A stretch of DNA of 64,000 nucleotides from Promethearchaeota archaeon (lineage in GTDB: Archaea > Asgardarchaeota > Lokiarchaeia > Sigynarchaeales > SOKP01): NCBI GenBank assembly GCA_013375495.1, contig JABXKC010000004.1, forward strand, positions 1 through 64,000, in the 5' to 3' direction. The notes under the pieces were generated by a model. That model was given only the letters and a program-made list of their open reading frames with translations. It was not told the DNA's origin and searched no databases. Of the stretch, positions 1 through 8,924 are shown piece by piece (position 1 is the stretch's first letter; every line of letters begins with the position of its first letter). The position numbers were made by a program, and so were the translations under genes.

Positions 1-959
1 GGAAGGGCGGCAATACCAATTATCAGATAAATAATTGTCGCCAGATCTGGATTCCCTAAGTTAGAACTTAAGATATAGATCCCCCAATTTCCAAGAATGG
101 AGGTGACAAGTCCACCAGTAAGCACAAAAAATAGAATGCTCATAACCGATCTCGTTTTAAATAAAAGGATAAGATCATGACGAGATAACTTGTAATTGTA
201 GTTATTAAGATTTAGGTGATTTCCTCTTTCTATGGTATTATACTTTAAATCCAACGCTTTTATAAAATATATGATGATTAGTGACACACTAATGTAAAAT
301 CCTAAAATAAAAGCAATACGCCAATGTAAAATTGAACCCACAATGATACCTATTCCATTTCCTAAAATAAGACCAAACTGCATTAATCCGAATCTTGATC
401 CCCGTTCTTGAGCAGGGAACATTTCTCCGATCTTAGAAAATCCTAAAGGGATAAACCCACCCGTCCCGATAGCACTAATCATAAGCATACTAAGGAAAAA
501 TGTGTAATTAACAGACAAGGATATCAGTCCAAAACCTATAATCCATAGCAAATTAGTTAGCAAAAATAATGTTTTACTACTAAAAGTTTGCAAAATCCTC
601 TCTCTGAAATAACCAAAAAATAGAACACTTACCGAATTACAGATTAGATAAAGTAATATCGCCGTGCTTATTGAAAACTCTGATATCGATGGTAGGGAAT
701 AAATAATATTTTCAATATTCGGAGGTATAATCCCTACACAGAAATATATCATAAAATAAAGCAAGAATATGAGTAGAAAGCTGCGAGTTTTAAGTTTTTT
801 ATTCAAAAATAGAGCGCTTTTTTTAAATTTCCTACATTTTTCCTCTACAGGACTTCTAGGTAGTAGGTATTTATAGCAGAAATCATTTTCAAAATACTCA
901 CAAAATAAGCACAAACCATATTTGAAATTCAAGTCTCCATCTAACTGAATTGCTTTCAT
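1..959 (-). CDS. MFS transporter, C-terminus cut off by window start
   Basis: The minus-strand frame starts at the ATG at 959 and stays open to base 1, giving about 319 codons. After a 60-residue N-terminal cytosolic part it shows repeated hydrophobic segments. A loop with GLMQFGLILGNGIGIIVG and HWRIAFILGFY is typical of the major facilitator superfamily (TM4-TM5 region). The N-terminal extension carries four cysteines (residues 17, 20, 28, 42), which is unusual for an MFS protein and could bind a metal. A TATA/BRE box at 981-996 lies about 25 nt upstream of the ATG, so the mRNA is probably leaderless. The substrate cannot be inferred. The family is clear; the C-terminal part lies outside the window. 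Confidence 0.85.
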   Translation of the reverse strand, partial: MKAIQLDGDLNFKYGLCLFCEYFENDFCYKYLLPRSPVEEKCRKFKKSALFLNKKLKTRSFLLIFLLYFMIYFCVGIIPPNIENIIYSLPSISEFSISTAILLYLICNSVSVLFFGYFRERILQTFSSKTLFLLTNLLWIIGFGLISLSVNYTFFLSMLMISAIGTGGFIPLGFSKIGEMFPAQERGSRFGLMQFGLILGNGIGIIVGSILHWRIAFILGFYISVSLIIIYFIKALDLKYNTIERGNHLNLNNYNYKLSRHDLILLFKTRSVMSILFFVLTGGLVTSILGNWGIYILSSNLGNPDLATIIYLIIGIAAL

Positions 960-980
960 AAACTTATCTTAAGACTTCTA

Positions 981-996
981 CTTATAAAGGAAAAAA
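981..996 (-). promoter_or_regulatory. BRE/TATA promoter of the MFS gene
   Basis: Read on the minus strand this is TTTTTTCCTTTATAAG, a T-tract plus CC (BRE-like) joined to a TATA box. The TATA part lies about 24-28 nt before the ATG at 959, the spacing expected for a leaderless archaeal transcript. It matches the same composite motif found in front of many other genes in this window. Confidence 0.65.
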
Positions 997-1102
997 GAAT
1001 CTATAAGTAAAAAACAAGTTTCAGAAGACCAAAATGTGAGGGGAAAGCGGAAACTGTCCTTTAAATTATAAATTTATAATTTATTTATTTTTGAGAAGAT
1101 AT

Positions 1103-1225
1103 TTGTTTATATTTAATCTTAAGCAAGGTAAAGAATTAACAATAAAAAGTACCTCTGACGCTGAAACAAAGCAGACATGGCTTACAATAGCGGAATTATT
1201 TCTTACAGAACTTAGGCAATCGTAA
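1103..1225 (+). pseudogene. Possible C-terminal gene fragment
   Basis: This stretch between the MFS and nucleotidyltransferase genes reads as a coding-like tail of about 40 codons from a TTG. It includes KELTIKSTSDAETKQTW and ends ELRQS before a TAA at 1223-1225. The composition (Lys, Glu, Thr, Ser, Trp) is more protein-like than the AT-rich flank. No plausible start with promoter or ribosome site is visible, so it may be the remnant of a decayed gene or a very small gene. I cannot assign a family. Confidence 0.2.
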
Positions 1226-1251
1226 TATTTTACTATTGAGATTTTTGAAAT

Positions 1252-1851
1252 TTAGCTTTTATTAAATTTGTTAATAATTTTTTTTCCAATGATTTGATAT
1301 TCCTTATTAATATCAATCTCAAAGGCTCGCAAGATATCCTTAAAATCCTGCATCAAATCTCTCCAGTTTATTCTAAAGCGTAAATACTTCCAGTCAATGT
1401 TATTATGATTATTAATTAAGATTTGTAGAATATCATCAATATCAATCGAACTTCGATCAGCTCTTGCTATTTTTGTTAAGATATAATCTTCTATGGATAA
1501 TACAAAAAAATTTTCAGTATAATGCTGGATTTTTTCAACCATCTGTTGGTCCCAAGTGAAGGCATCGCATGGTTTTAGCCAAATTTCAGCTTCAGAATTC
1601 TGTCGGAATACTGTAAATAAGTCATGTTCGATTTTAGGCTGTTGGAGAGTATCTATATTTTCATTCTTTAACTTAATAATAAATTCATCTAAAACTTCCT
1701 GAGATTTTATGTATACACATATATCAACATCTATAGTTGTTCTGAATACATTATATGCTGGAAGTGCTAATCCTCCAAGTATGATAGCTGGAATTTTTAA
1801 GTGGCTTGCGACACTAAAAATAGATTGTGTTAATTTACTCTCCACCTTCAA
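1252..1851 (-). CDS. Nucleotidyltransferase-fold protein (AbiEii/DUF6036-like)
   Basis: This 199-aa protein has the minimal nucleotidyltransferase signature: GGLALPAYN with Gly26-Gly27, then RTTIDVDI with the paired metal-binding acids Asp41 and Asp43. It is followed by a helical C-terminal half. Such stand-alone enzymes are often the toxin or modifying partner of toxin-antitoxin pairs and add nucleotides to RNA or protein targets; that role is inferred. Translation starts at a TTG (1851), since no ATG is suitable. The start overlaps the end of a 51-aa gene (1835-1990) by 17 nt, which suggests translational coupling. The fold is fairly sure, the toxin role less so. Confidence 0.75.
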   Translation of the reverse strand: MKVESKLTQSIFSVASHLKIPAIILGGLALPAYNVFRTTIDVDICVYIKSQEVLDEFIIKLKNENIDTLQQPKIEHDLFTVFRQNSEAEIWLKPCDAFTWDQQMVEKIQHYTENFFVLSIEDYILTKIARADRSSIDIDDILQILINNHNNIDWKYLRFRINWRDLMQDFKDILRAFEIDINKEYQIIGKKIINKFNKS

Positions 1852-1990
1852 TCAACCTTAACATATCTTTAAATATTTGTTCTTTTGTTCTTCCTTGTTT
1901 GAGCATATGTTTAAATTGTTCTGCTTTTTTAAATGCTCTTTCTACATCTGCTTTTGTGATATGAATGGAAGTACTATTTTTATCATTCAC
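1835..1990 (-). CDS. Small helical protein, putative antitoxin partner
   Basis: A 51-aa frame from GTG at 1990 to TAA at 1835. It contains ITKADVERAFKKAEQF and KQGRTKEQIFKDML, charged amphipathic helices, and ends LIEGGE. It overlaps the downstream nucleotidyltransferase by 17 nt, the classic layout of a co-translated antitoxin-toxin pair. A TATA-like element at 2020-2033 lies about 30-40 nt upstream of the GTG, fitting a near-leaderless transcript. I recognise no named family. The antitoxin role rests only on gene arrangement, size and charge. Confidence 0.55.
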   Translation of the reverse strand: MNDKNSTSIHITKADVERAFKKAEQFKHMLKQGRTKEQIFKDMLRLIEGGE

Positions 1991-2019
1991 AGTATCTCAA
2001 TAATCCTAATTATGAAACT

Positions 2020-2033
2020 AATATATATGTTTT
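2020..2033 (-). promoter_or_regulatory. TATA-like promoter for the small gene/nucleotidyltransferase pair
   Basis: On the minus strand this reads AAAACATATATATT, an archaeal TATA-like box preceded by A/T-rich sequence. It sits about 30-40 nt before the GTG start at 1990 and would drive the two-gene unit. Confidence 0.35.
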
Positions 2034-2132
2034 TCCTAACTTGGTATGGAAATTTCAAATTCATTCCAACGGGTTTTATAATACTTAATTAACATGAGAG
2101 TATTAATCTCAAGAAAAGTGAATGTGATTTAA

Positions 2133-2465
2133 ATGAGTTATGAAGAAGATTTTGATGATGAATTTGAACCTGTTAAATCAAAAACACCGGCCTCAAAGAC
2201 GCCTTCCTCAGGAAAAAAGTCCACCTTGTACTTCATGTCTACCATCGGTCCTGGTGAAAAGAAGGAAAAATTAACCGTGAATGACGCCAATAGAGTAAGT
2301 GACATTAAGCATACATTAGGAAATTTATTCGGACTAGATCCTGACGAATTTCACTTGTCGTCTGGAGGAGTTACCATGGACGATAATGATCAATTAAGAG
2401 ATTATAACCTAAGTAATGGCGACGACATTCTATTAATTCCTGCCAGTACTGCTGGATGTTTTTAG
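2133..2465 (+). CDS. Ubiquitin-like beta-grasp protein
   Basis: This 110-aa protein has a disordered acidic and Ser/Thr/Pro/Lys-rich N-terminus (about residues 1-28) followed by a ubiquitin-like beta-grasp domain. Visible features are strand STLYFMSTIG, helix SDIKHTLGNLFGL, LSSGGVTMDDNDQLRDYNL and the final strand GDDILLIPAS. This matches the Asgard/archaeal ubiquitin-like families known from eukaryote-signature surveys. The C-terminus is STAGCF and has no di-glycine. It is therefore either not a conjugated modifier, conjugated by another route, or trimmed. It stands alone, with an E1-like enzyme 21 kb away at 23776 and no obvious E2 or E3 here. A T10 tract follows the stop. Confidence 0.75.
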   Translation: MSYEEDFDDEFEPVKSKTPASKTPSSGKKSTLYFMSTIGPGEKKEKLTVNDANRVSDIKHTLGNLFGLDPDEFHLSSGGVTMDDNDQLRDYNLSNGDDILLIPASTAGCF

Positions 2466-2477
2466 AAAATTAATTTC

Positions 2478-2487
2478 TTTTTTTTTT
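2478..2487 (+). terminator. T-tract terminator after the ubiquitin-like gene
   Basis: A run of ten T lies 13 nt downstream of the stop at 2465. Archaeal transcription terminates at such T-rich tracts without needing a hairpin. Confidence 0.5.
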
Positions 2488-2591
2488 GAATTTCTTTTTT
2501 TAAATACGATATACGGAGAACCCGAGTGTGTCGAGCATGCAAAATTTCGCTATTATAACATCTTTTTATATGATCCTTTACTTGTAAAAGC

Positions 2592-3437
2592 ATGGATTTC
2601 GAGACGATAAAGTTCGAGTTAGAGGAAAACGGAATCGGATTTTTAACATTTAATAGACCAAAGAAAGCTAACGCGATGTCTTTTCAGATGGTTGAGGATC
2701 TTCATTCTTTATTAGATACGTTAATGACGAATCTTGATTGCCGAGTCCTAATAATGAAAGCAGAAGGAAAAGTTTTTAATGCCGGTCAAGATTTAAACGA
2801 TGGAACCGCATTGAAGTCAAAAAGAAAGCCGGATCATCTCAAGAAATATTATTACTTAGATATTCCCGAAGTGGTTAAAAGTTTTATATATTATCAATGG
2901 CGGATTGCGGATCTAATCGTTAAGATGAGAAAGATTTCCCAACCAATTATTGCTGTAGTCCAAGGTGCTGCAATGGGTGCAGGTTTCTCTATTGCAATGG
3001 CTGCTGATATTCGAATAGCCGGAAAGAACGCTAAGTTCAACGCAGGTTACATAAATATCGGATTAACAGGGGCAGATATGGGGAGTAGTTATTTTCTTCC
3101 GCGTCTCATAGGATTATCGCGAGCATCCGAATTATTGTATACAGGAAGGTTTTTAAACGCTGAAGAGGCTTTAAAAACAGGTTTTGTCTTAAAGGTTGTT
3201 GAGGAGGAAAACTTGTTAGATTCAGCAATGGATTTGGCGAGAGAAATGCTCTCGAAAAGTCCGCTAGGCTTACGGATGACAAAACAAGCGCTTAATCTAT
3301 CCCTTAATTCTCCGAGTTTAGAAACGATGATCCAATTAGAAAACCGAGGACAGGTCCTATCAGGTAGTTCTAAGGATGTGCTGGAAGCATTTAATGCCTA
3401 TAAGGAAAAACGAGACCCTAAATTTCCATTACGCTAA
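2592..3437 (+). CDS. Enoyl-CoA hydratase/isomerase family (crotonase) protein
   Basis: The 281-aa protein shows the crotonase fold. FNRPKKANAMSFQMV lies near the N-terminus, FNAGQDLNDG forms the first oxyanion-hole/CoA-binding loop, and GAAMGAGFSIAMAADIRIAG forms the second oxyanion-hole helix. A C-terminal trimerisation part with SPLGLRMTKQALN follows. Such enzymes hydrate or isomerise acyl-CoA thioesters in fatty-acid or aromatic-acid metabolism. Length is normal. The residue positions usually held by the two catalytic glutamates are not clearly conserved (TGADMGSSY instead), so isomerase or decarboxylase chemistry is possible. A TATA-like stretch near 2566 suggests a separate, nearly leaderless transcript. 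Confidence 0.88.
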   Translation: MDFETIKFELEENGIGFLTFNRPKKANAMSFQMVEDLHSLLDTLMTNLDCRVLIMKAEGKVFNAGQDLNDGTALKSKRKPDHLKKYYYLDIPEVVKSFIYYQWRIADLIVKMRKISQPIIAVVQGAAMGAGFSIAMAADIRIAGKNAKFNAGYINIGLTGADMGSSYFLPRLIGLSRASELLYTGRFLNAEEALKTGFVLKVVEEENLLDSAMDLAREMLSKSPLGLRMTKQALNLSLNSPSLETMIQLENRGQVLSGSSKDVLEAFNAYKEKRDPKFPLR

Positions 3438-3592
3438 TTTTTAAATGTATTCACTCTTTTCTTTTAGACAGATTGAATATAGTCAATTTGTTTTGAACAT
3501 CTTGCTTATTATTTAATTTTTATATACTACCTCAACCAATTTTTAATCACATATAACTAAAAAAAATACTAAATTGTAAAATGTGAACTAAA

Positions 3593-5002
3593 ATGTCAGA
3601 AGAATTACCAGATAACCGATTAGGGGTAGTTTCGAGGAAAAAAATCTTTGGTTATGCAATGCTAACTCCCGCTACAACTATGCTGTTTATGATGTGGGGA
3701 AACTTACAGTTTTTTGCTACTTCTGTGCTATTTATTCCTCAAATAATTGTAACTTTCATATTTTTGATTTATTCTCTCGTAGATGCCTTTAATGATCCAC
3801 TTATTGGCTACTTTACTGATAGGTCAAAAAAATTTACTGCCCGATTTGGGAAGCGATTTTTCTGGATACTAATAGGGGGACTAGTTGGACCATTATTTTT
3901 AATCCTATCGTTTGTTCAAACTGGAGATATATCAGCCGTTATGACGAATGCTATTTGGTTAATGTTAATGATGGTAGTATATGAAAGTTTCTTAACTCTC
4001 CTCGAAGTGAGTCATGCGTCACTATATCCTGATTTATTTCGGGAGGACTCTTCTCGAAGGAAAGCTGGAGCAATTGGAGCGATGATTGGCGGAGGAGTGC
4101 AAATTATTTTTTCGTTTATTTCTCCTATTTTGTTAGCGATTTTTGGAGGAGCTTTAAGCCAACCGGCATATTTGACAAGAACAATTGTTTTTGTTATTCT
4201 TGCGTATTTGATTTTCATTCCCTACATAAGAAGTATACGAGAAAGCAAAGAAAGAAAAGAATTCAGAGTAGAATTGGACAGAACTGGAAAGGCTTATTCC
4301 CCTTTTAAGGAAGTACTAAAAAATATGTTTAAAGATAAAATCTGGGTTGGATTAGTATTCTCATATTTACTATGGGGAACAGCAGGAGCCTGCATGTTAT
4401 ACGGGATGAATTATTTTCTTATTTACTATCTGGATTTACCGATAGAATATGGTGCGATACCAAGTTTAGGATACGGTGTTATAACAGTTGTTTTTACTCC
4501 GATTTGGACTACTATTGCAAAGAAAATCGGTGTAAGAAAAACATATTTGATAAGCCTAGCGCTTCACAATTTGATTTATGTAATGTTTTTCTTCGTTACA
4601 AGTTATCCGGGATTATTAATTGTAACTACACTCGCGGGGATTCCAACTGCTTCAAACTTCGGAGTTATTGCAACTCTTGCTAGAGCAGAAGCAATTGATA
4701 ATAGTGTTATCAAAACCAACAAGCGTGAGGAGGGGTCTTATTTGGGAATTTTACGAGTATTTACCGCTTTTACATATTTCTTCCAAGTAGCCTTATTTAC
4801 AATAGTAGGTGTTATAACTGGTTTTGAAGCTAGTGTTATTCCTGCGACTGATCCTGTCGTCAAACAAGGGCTCAATCTTCAAATGTCACTCGTTCCATTG
4901 GTGCTAAACATCTTAGCTACCTTGATATTATACTTTACTTACACTATAACTAAAGAACAAGGATTAGCTAATAAAAATCGATTGAAAGAATTGGGACTTT
5001 AA
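3593..5002 (+). CDS. GPH-family (MelB-like) sugar:cation symporter
   Basis: A 469-aa membrane protein with about 12 hydrophobic segments. The region DAFNDPLIGYFTDRS followed by FGKRFFW matches the glycoside-pentoside-hexuronide:cation symporter signature (NDP..GY..DR..R.G.R). Family members import glycosides or sugars with Na+ or H+. It is preceded by a TATA-like ATTTTTATATAC near 3518 and ends in a 14-T tract, so it looks monocistronic. Neighbouring hydrolases (6.8-10 kb) and the downstream acyltransferase suggest carbohydrate or glycoconjugate use, which is inference. The substrate is unknown. Confidence 0.85.
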   Translation: MSEELPDNRLGVVSRKKIFGYAMLTPATTMLFMMWGNLQFFATSVLFIPQIIVTFIFLIYSLVDAFNDPLIGYFTDRSKKFTARFGKRFFWILIGGLVGPLFLILSFVQTGDISAVMTNAIWLMLMMVVYESFLTLLEVSHASLYPDLFREDSSRRKAGAIGAMIGGGVQIIFSFISPILLAIFGGALSQPAYLTRTIVFVILAYLIFIPYIRSIRESKERKEFRVELDRTGKAYSPFKEVLKNMFKDKIWVGLVFSYLLWGTAGACMLYGMNYFLIYYLDLPIEYGAIPSLGYGVITVVFTPIWTTIAKKIGVRKTYLISLALHNLIYVMFFFVTSYPGLLIVTTLAGIPTASNFGVIATLARAEAIDNSVIKTNKREEGSYLGILRVFTAFTYFFQVALFTIVGVITGFEASVIPATDPVVKQGLNLQMSLVPLVLNILATLILYFTYTITKEQGLANKNRLKELGL

Positions 5003-5004
5003 TC

Positions 5005-5018
5005 TTTTTTTTTTTTTT
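5005..5018 (+). terminator. T14 terminator after the symporter gene
   Basis: Fourteen consecutive T begin 3 nt after the stop codon at 5002, a strong archaeal T-tract terminator. Confidence 0.6.
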
Positions 5019-5153
5019 CTTGTTATCTAATTATTTGTAAGGTTTCATAGAGTCTAAAAATCGGACTCCTTCAATGTTAATAGTTTACATGTTGCTTAGA
5101 TTTAGTAACAATTCTCTAAAAAAATTTATAAATATAAACAAAAGATGTAAAGA

Positions 5154-6596
5154 ATGACTGATTTACTTTTACAGACTGTTGAGCAAGAAGAATTATCAAC
5201 TTCAAGAAAATCCAATTTCTTTCAGATTGATTTTTTAAAAGCGACAATGATATTCTTGGTTATTTTTGATCACTTTGTCTCCTGGAACATTAAAAGCGAT
5301 ATAGGGGTCGCACTCTGGGAGAGAATTTCCATACCCGTCTTTTTAGTAATCCTTGGTTTTAATATGGGGCGTTCTTTGAGAGCTCAAGGCGATAAAACAT
5401 TAAAACAATTATATTCGTGGAGCTACTTTAAGAAGAAAATTATAAGTTATGTTGTCCCTTTTCTTATTTTGTATGCAGCATCAACATTTATTGGTCTATT
5501 TATGTACGGATTCGATTTCATAGCAATGTACGATAATCAATATTACCCCGAACACGGGATTATTAACCTGTTTTATTTAATAATGCCATTTTGGGGGCCA
5601 GGTAATTGGTTTATCCCCGTATTATTGCAATCAATTCTCGTCGTACCATTACTATATTGGGCTTTCACTAAAAAACCAGCAGTAACTTTGATTCTAACCT
5701 TTGCGATTGAAATCGCAATGCAGGTAACTGTATTTTTCTTGTTTGGTGAAACATTTGCAACTTGGGAAGAAGTGCATTTATATTCTTTCTTCAGCAGTAG
5801 CATTTTATTTTATCTTTCAGCTGTTGGCTTGGGTATGTGGTTTTCTAAAGGTTATGATCTTCAGGAAAATCACAACTTTTTTATGTGGCTTCTATATCCT
5901 ATTAGTTTGGCATATATTGTAGTCTACCAGTTTTTTGGGTTTAGATTCATGATTGATGGCACACGGTTCCTTAGAGGAGACTATAATTTTATGGTGTTTC
6001 CATACTCTGCATTCTTAGTATTGCTTGCGCTCAAGTTTTTACCCAAGACTTCAAACTCATGGATTTCAAGGAAAATTTCTCTAATTGGAAAATCAACGTA
6101 TCACATATTGCTCACCCAGATATTGGGATATGGAATGATTACTGCTTGGTGGGGGACTCACTATGGAATGGATGTTCCCTTCGATCCTTTTGACATAATT
6201 GATTTAGTAGTTGCATGGATTCTATTTATTTGGTTTGGTATAATTTGGTATAAAATTGATCATCAAGAAGACATAGCAAGAAGAATACTATATTACCTGA
6301 ATTTCTTTACAATTTTTCCTTGTCTTCTGTTCTTAACCTTTTGGGGACAAGGTTTCTGGATTCCTATACCGCTTATCGCAATTATACTTTATGCGATCGC
6401 TGTTTTAATACGACATTATACCTATAAAAGTCCGTTAAAAACGAGTAGATTATGTGCATGGACGGGATTTTTGGTCTTAAGCTTTATTTTGATGATTCTT
6501 CAGGTCACAATTTTCTCGTCAAGCGACTTTTGGATTCCATTAATTCTTATGGGAGTATACCTTGTTGTCGCGTTGTACTTTACGCCATCACACTAA
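5154..6596 (+). CDS. Acyltransferase family 3 membrane protein
   Basis: This 480-aa protein has at least ten membrane segments. It begins with FFQIDFLKATMIFLVIFDHF and then IPVFLVILGFNMGRSLR, the pattern of the acyltransferase-3 family in which an early His and Arg are functional (here DHF at about residue 40 and the later GRSLR). Members O-acylate sugars, lipids or cell-surface glycans using acyl-CoA. The start ATG at 5154 is preceded by an AT-rich TATA element near 5122. It follows the symporter but is separated from it by a terminator. The substrate is unknown; a role in decorating surface glycans is inferred. Confidence 0.8.
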   Translation: MTDLLLQTVEQEELSTSRKSNFFQIDFLKATMIFLVIFDHFVSWNIKSDIGVALWERISIPVFLVILGFNMGRSLRAQGDKTLKQLYSWSYFKKKIISYVVPFLILYAASTFIGLFMYGFDFIAMYDNQYYPEHGIINLFYLIMPFWGPGNWFIPVLLQSILVVPLLYWAFTKKPAVTLILTFAIEIAMQVTVFFLFGETFATWEEVHLYSFFSSSILFYLSAVGLGMWFSKGYDLQENHNFFMWLLYPISLAYIVVYQFFGFRFMIDGTRFLRGDYNFMVFPYSAFLVLLALKFLPKTSNSWISRKISLIGKSTYHILLTQILGYGMITAWWGTHYGMDVPFDPFDIIDLVVAWILFIWFGIIWYKIDHQEDIARRILYYLNFFTIFPCLLFLTFWGQGFWIPIPLIAIILYAIAVLIRHYTYKSPLKTSRLCAWTGFLVLSFILMILQVTIFSSSDFWIPLILMGVYLVVALYFTPSH

Positions 6597-6844
6597 AAAC
6601 AAAGATATTTTTACATCAAAATCTCTCTTTTTTTTAGAAAATTTGTTTACCAGAGAAAGAATAACTAAAACCTAAAAAGAAACCAATTAAAAATAAATAG
6701 CTATATTTCTTTTTAATCTTTTACATATTTAATTATAAAATTCAACAGCTCAAGGTATCTTCTAATAATTTAAATATAAATCTAATTTTTAGGATCGGAA
6801 ATTAACGATATTAATTATTGAAACTAAGGATCGGTATCCAAATA

Positions 6845-7960
6845 ATGAAAAAAATAACATCTAAAGAATATTATAATAGAGTTTTTGGCTCGTGGATTGG
6901 GAGAGTTGTCGGAGATTTCGTTGGAGCGCCGTTAGAATTAAGACCTATTAATACTATTAGACGAAGATACGGTGATATTAAATATTTTCCAACAGAAATT
7001 AATCTAAACTATGTCAATGATGATGAAATGTACGAAATCATCGCGCTGCTCGCTTTAGAAAAATATGGATTAAAATTGACTGCAAAGGATATTGCGTTAG
7101 AATGGGTAAATCTTCTCAAATATGACAAAGCAGTCATGACTGCCGAGAAGGTGGCTCTAAATAACATAAGATCAGACATATTTCCTCCAGAATCAGGAAT
7201 ACTTAATAATCCGTATTTTGATTTTATAGGCGCTCAAATGAGAGCGGATATCTGGGGTCAGATTGCTCCGGGATGCCCAGATATCGTCAAATATTATTCT
7301 GAAATGGATGGTTCAATATCACATGCAGGAGTTGGAATAGAAGGTGAAATATTTGTTGCTCTACTAGTATCAAATTCATTCTTTGAAAACGACATCAGAA
7401 AAAATATAGAGCAATCTTTAACCTTTTTACCGAGCGAAAGTGAAAGTTTATACGCTAAAACCGTCAAAAAAGCATTATTCCTCTATGAACAATATCCAGA
7501 AGACTTCAGAAAGGCGAGAGAAGTTTTAATAAATGAGTATTGGGAACGGATCAAGGAAGATTTTATCAAAGAAGAACCCAATAATGAATCGGAAAGAGTA
7601 AAAATATTAAAGGGGATAGAATCGAAAGTTCATGTCATCCCAAATATCGGGATTATCGTTTTATCGCTTTTGTATGGCGCTCAAGACCAATTGGATCCCT
7701 TTGGTAGATCAATCTGTATCGCTGGTATGATGGGATACGATACAGATTGTAACTGTGGTAACATTGGTGCGATACTTGGTGCTGGATTAGGCGCTAATAT
7801 TATTCCCTCTAAATGGAAAGAACCTCTTCGGGACACATTTTCAACATATGTAAAAGGACACGAAAAATGGAAGATTTCCAAATTAGCTCGTAGGATAGCT
7901 AATATTGGGGTAAAAATTGTAGAGCTGAAGGGGCATAAGGAAGTTAATATAACTAAATAA
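6845..7960 (+). CDS. ADP-ribosylglycohydrolase family protein
   Basis: From the ATG at 6845 the product is 371 aa; an upstream TTG at 6818 would add nine residues but looks less likely. Family features are WIGRVVGDFVGAPLELR near the N-terminus, YVNDDEMYEIIALLALEKYG and GMMGYDTDCNCGNIGAILGAGLG near the C-terminus. The last is the Mg2+-binding GxDTDxxxxxxGai motif. Members remove ADP-ribose from proteins or act on related N- and O-glycosides. The first acidic metal site is NDDE rather than the usual TDDT, so substrate may differ. It starts an operon: the esterase frame opens only 14 nt after its stop, then comes the M28-like gene. Confidence 0.85.
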   Translation: MKKITSKEYYNRVFGSWIGRVVGDFVGAPLELRPINTIRRRYGDIKYFPTEINLNYVNDDEMYEIIALLALEKYGLKLTAKDIALEWVNLLKYDKAVMTAEKVALNNIRSDIFPPESGILNNPYFDFIGAQMRADIWGQIAPGCPDIVKYYSEMDGSISHAGVGIEGEIFVALLVSNSFFENDIRKNIEQSLTFLPSESESLYAKTVKKALFLYEQYPEDFRKAREVLINEYWERIKEDFIKEEPNNESERVKILKGIESKVHVIPNIGIIVLSLLYGAQDQLDPFGRSICIAGMMGYDTDCNCGNIGAILGAGLGANIIPSKWKEPLRDTFSTYVKGHEKWKISKLARRIANIGVKIVELKGHKEVNITK

Positions 7961-7974
7961 GAGAGGCGTAGCGA

Positions 7975-8868
7975 ATTATCAATAAATATAAAACATTTAA
8001 ACTCGAGTCAGAAATCGTTCCAAGTCCTGTTAAATATGGCTTGATTCTCCCAGAGAATTATGACGAATCTAAGATAAACTTCCCACTTTTATTGTATTTA
8101 CACGGTGGTCATGGTGATGAAAAATCAATAGGGCTGATAGAACCTATAATTAGAACACTTTGGAAAGAAAACAAACTCCCTAAAATGGTCATTGCTACTC
8201 CTAGTTGCACGCGTTCGTTGTATATGAATTATCGAGATGGTTCTGAAAATTGGGAATCTTTTATAATCGAAGAATTTCTTCCCTTTCTCCAAGAGAATTA
8301 CAAAATAACAAAGGATTCGAACAAAACCTTCATCAGCGGCATTTCAGCGGGTGGTTTAGGGACACTACGCATGGGATTTAAAAATGTAGATAAGTTCGGG
8401 GTCATTTTATCATTTGAACCAGCAATCGAACCCGTTTATGAATGGGATGAGATAGAAGTTAGAGACAATTTTTACCGACCTAAAGAATTATTTGAAAAAA
8501 TATTTGGAGTGCCAGTTGATAAAGAATATTGGAAAAAAAACAACCCCGCCTATATTCTTCGCGAAAATGCAGAAGATATACGAAACTCAGGTATTAAAAT
8601 CTACTTAGAGGTAGGAACAAGAGATTTTCTAGGATTATATCGTGGAGCTGAATTTATACATAGACTATTATTTGATAACCGTATTGATCACGAATTTAGG
8701 CTCGTATATGACGGAGACCATATAGGGGTCACATTAAAGGAGCGTTTCCATAATGGCCTTTTAGCTCTAAATCGATTCATGAATCCTCCCCAAGAAGTAC
8801 CAGCAGTTGTTGAAGTACGGGAAAATTCTCTGAGGGCGAAAAATGAAGCTTTAAGAAGAGAGGATTAA
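7975..8868 (+). CDS. Alpha/beta-hydrolase esterase (esterase D/PF00756-like), probable AUU start
   Basis: The protein is an alpha/beta hydrolase. LLLYLHGGHG forms the oxyanion region, GISAGG is the nucleophile elbow (Ser124 counting from 7975), and DGDHIG near the C-terminus gives the likely His. The first ATG/GTG/TTG in frame is TTG at 8041, but coding-like sequence continues 22 codons upstream (KTFKLESEIVPSPVKYG, the usual first strands of this family). The frame then reaches ATT at 7975, two codons after a TAG at 7969. GAGAGG at 7961-7966 would serve as ribosome site. I therefore place the start at the ATT. It is the middle gene of the 6845-10091 operon. Confidence 0.7.
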   Translation: MINKYKTFKLESEIVPSPVKYGLILPENYDESKINFPLLLYLHGGHGDEKSIGLIEPIIRTLWKENKLPKMVIATPSCTRSLYMNYRDGSENWESFIIEEFLPFLQENYKITKDSNKTFISGISAGGLGTLRMGFKNVDKFGVILSFEPAIEPVYEWDEIEVRDNFYRPKELFEKIFGVPVDKEYWKKNNPAYILRENAEDIRNSGIKIYLEVGTRDFLGLYRGAEFIHRLLFDNRIDHEFRLVYDGDHIGVTLKERFHNGLLALNRFMNPPQEVPAVVEVRENSLRAKNEALRRED

Positions 8869-8924
8869 TATAAATTGAACCACTGAATAATCCAATTAAT
8901 AAATTTAAAATTAAGGGAAAATTT

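Noticed and set aside
1877..2092. Hydrophobic plus-strand frame of 71 codons
   Set aside because: It is the antisense of the charged 51-aa gene at 1835-1990 and consists mostly of Phe/Ile/Cys as expected from AT-rich antisense DNA.
6634..6717. Minus-strand frame opening at an ATT, with a hydrophobic segment (YSYLFLIGFFLGFSYSF)
   Set aside because: Only 27 codons, very AT-rich, no ribosome site; probably chance, although its layout resembles the AUU cases.
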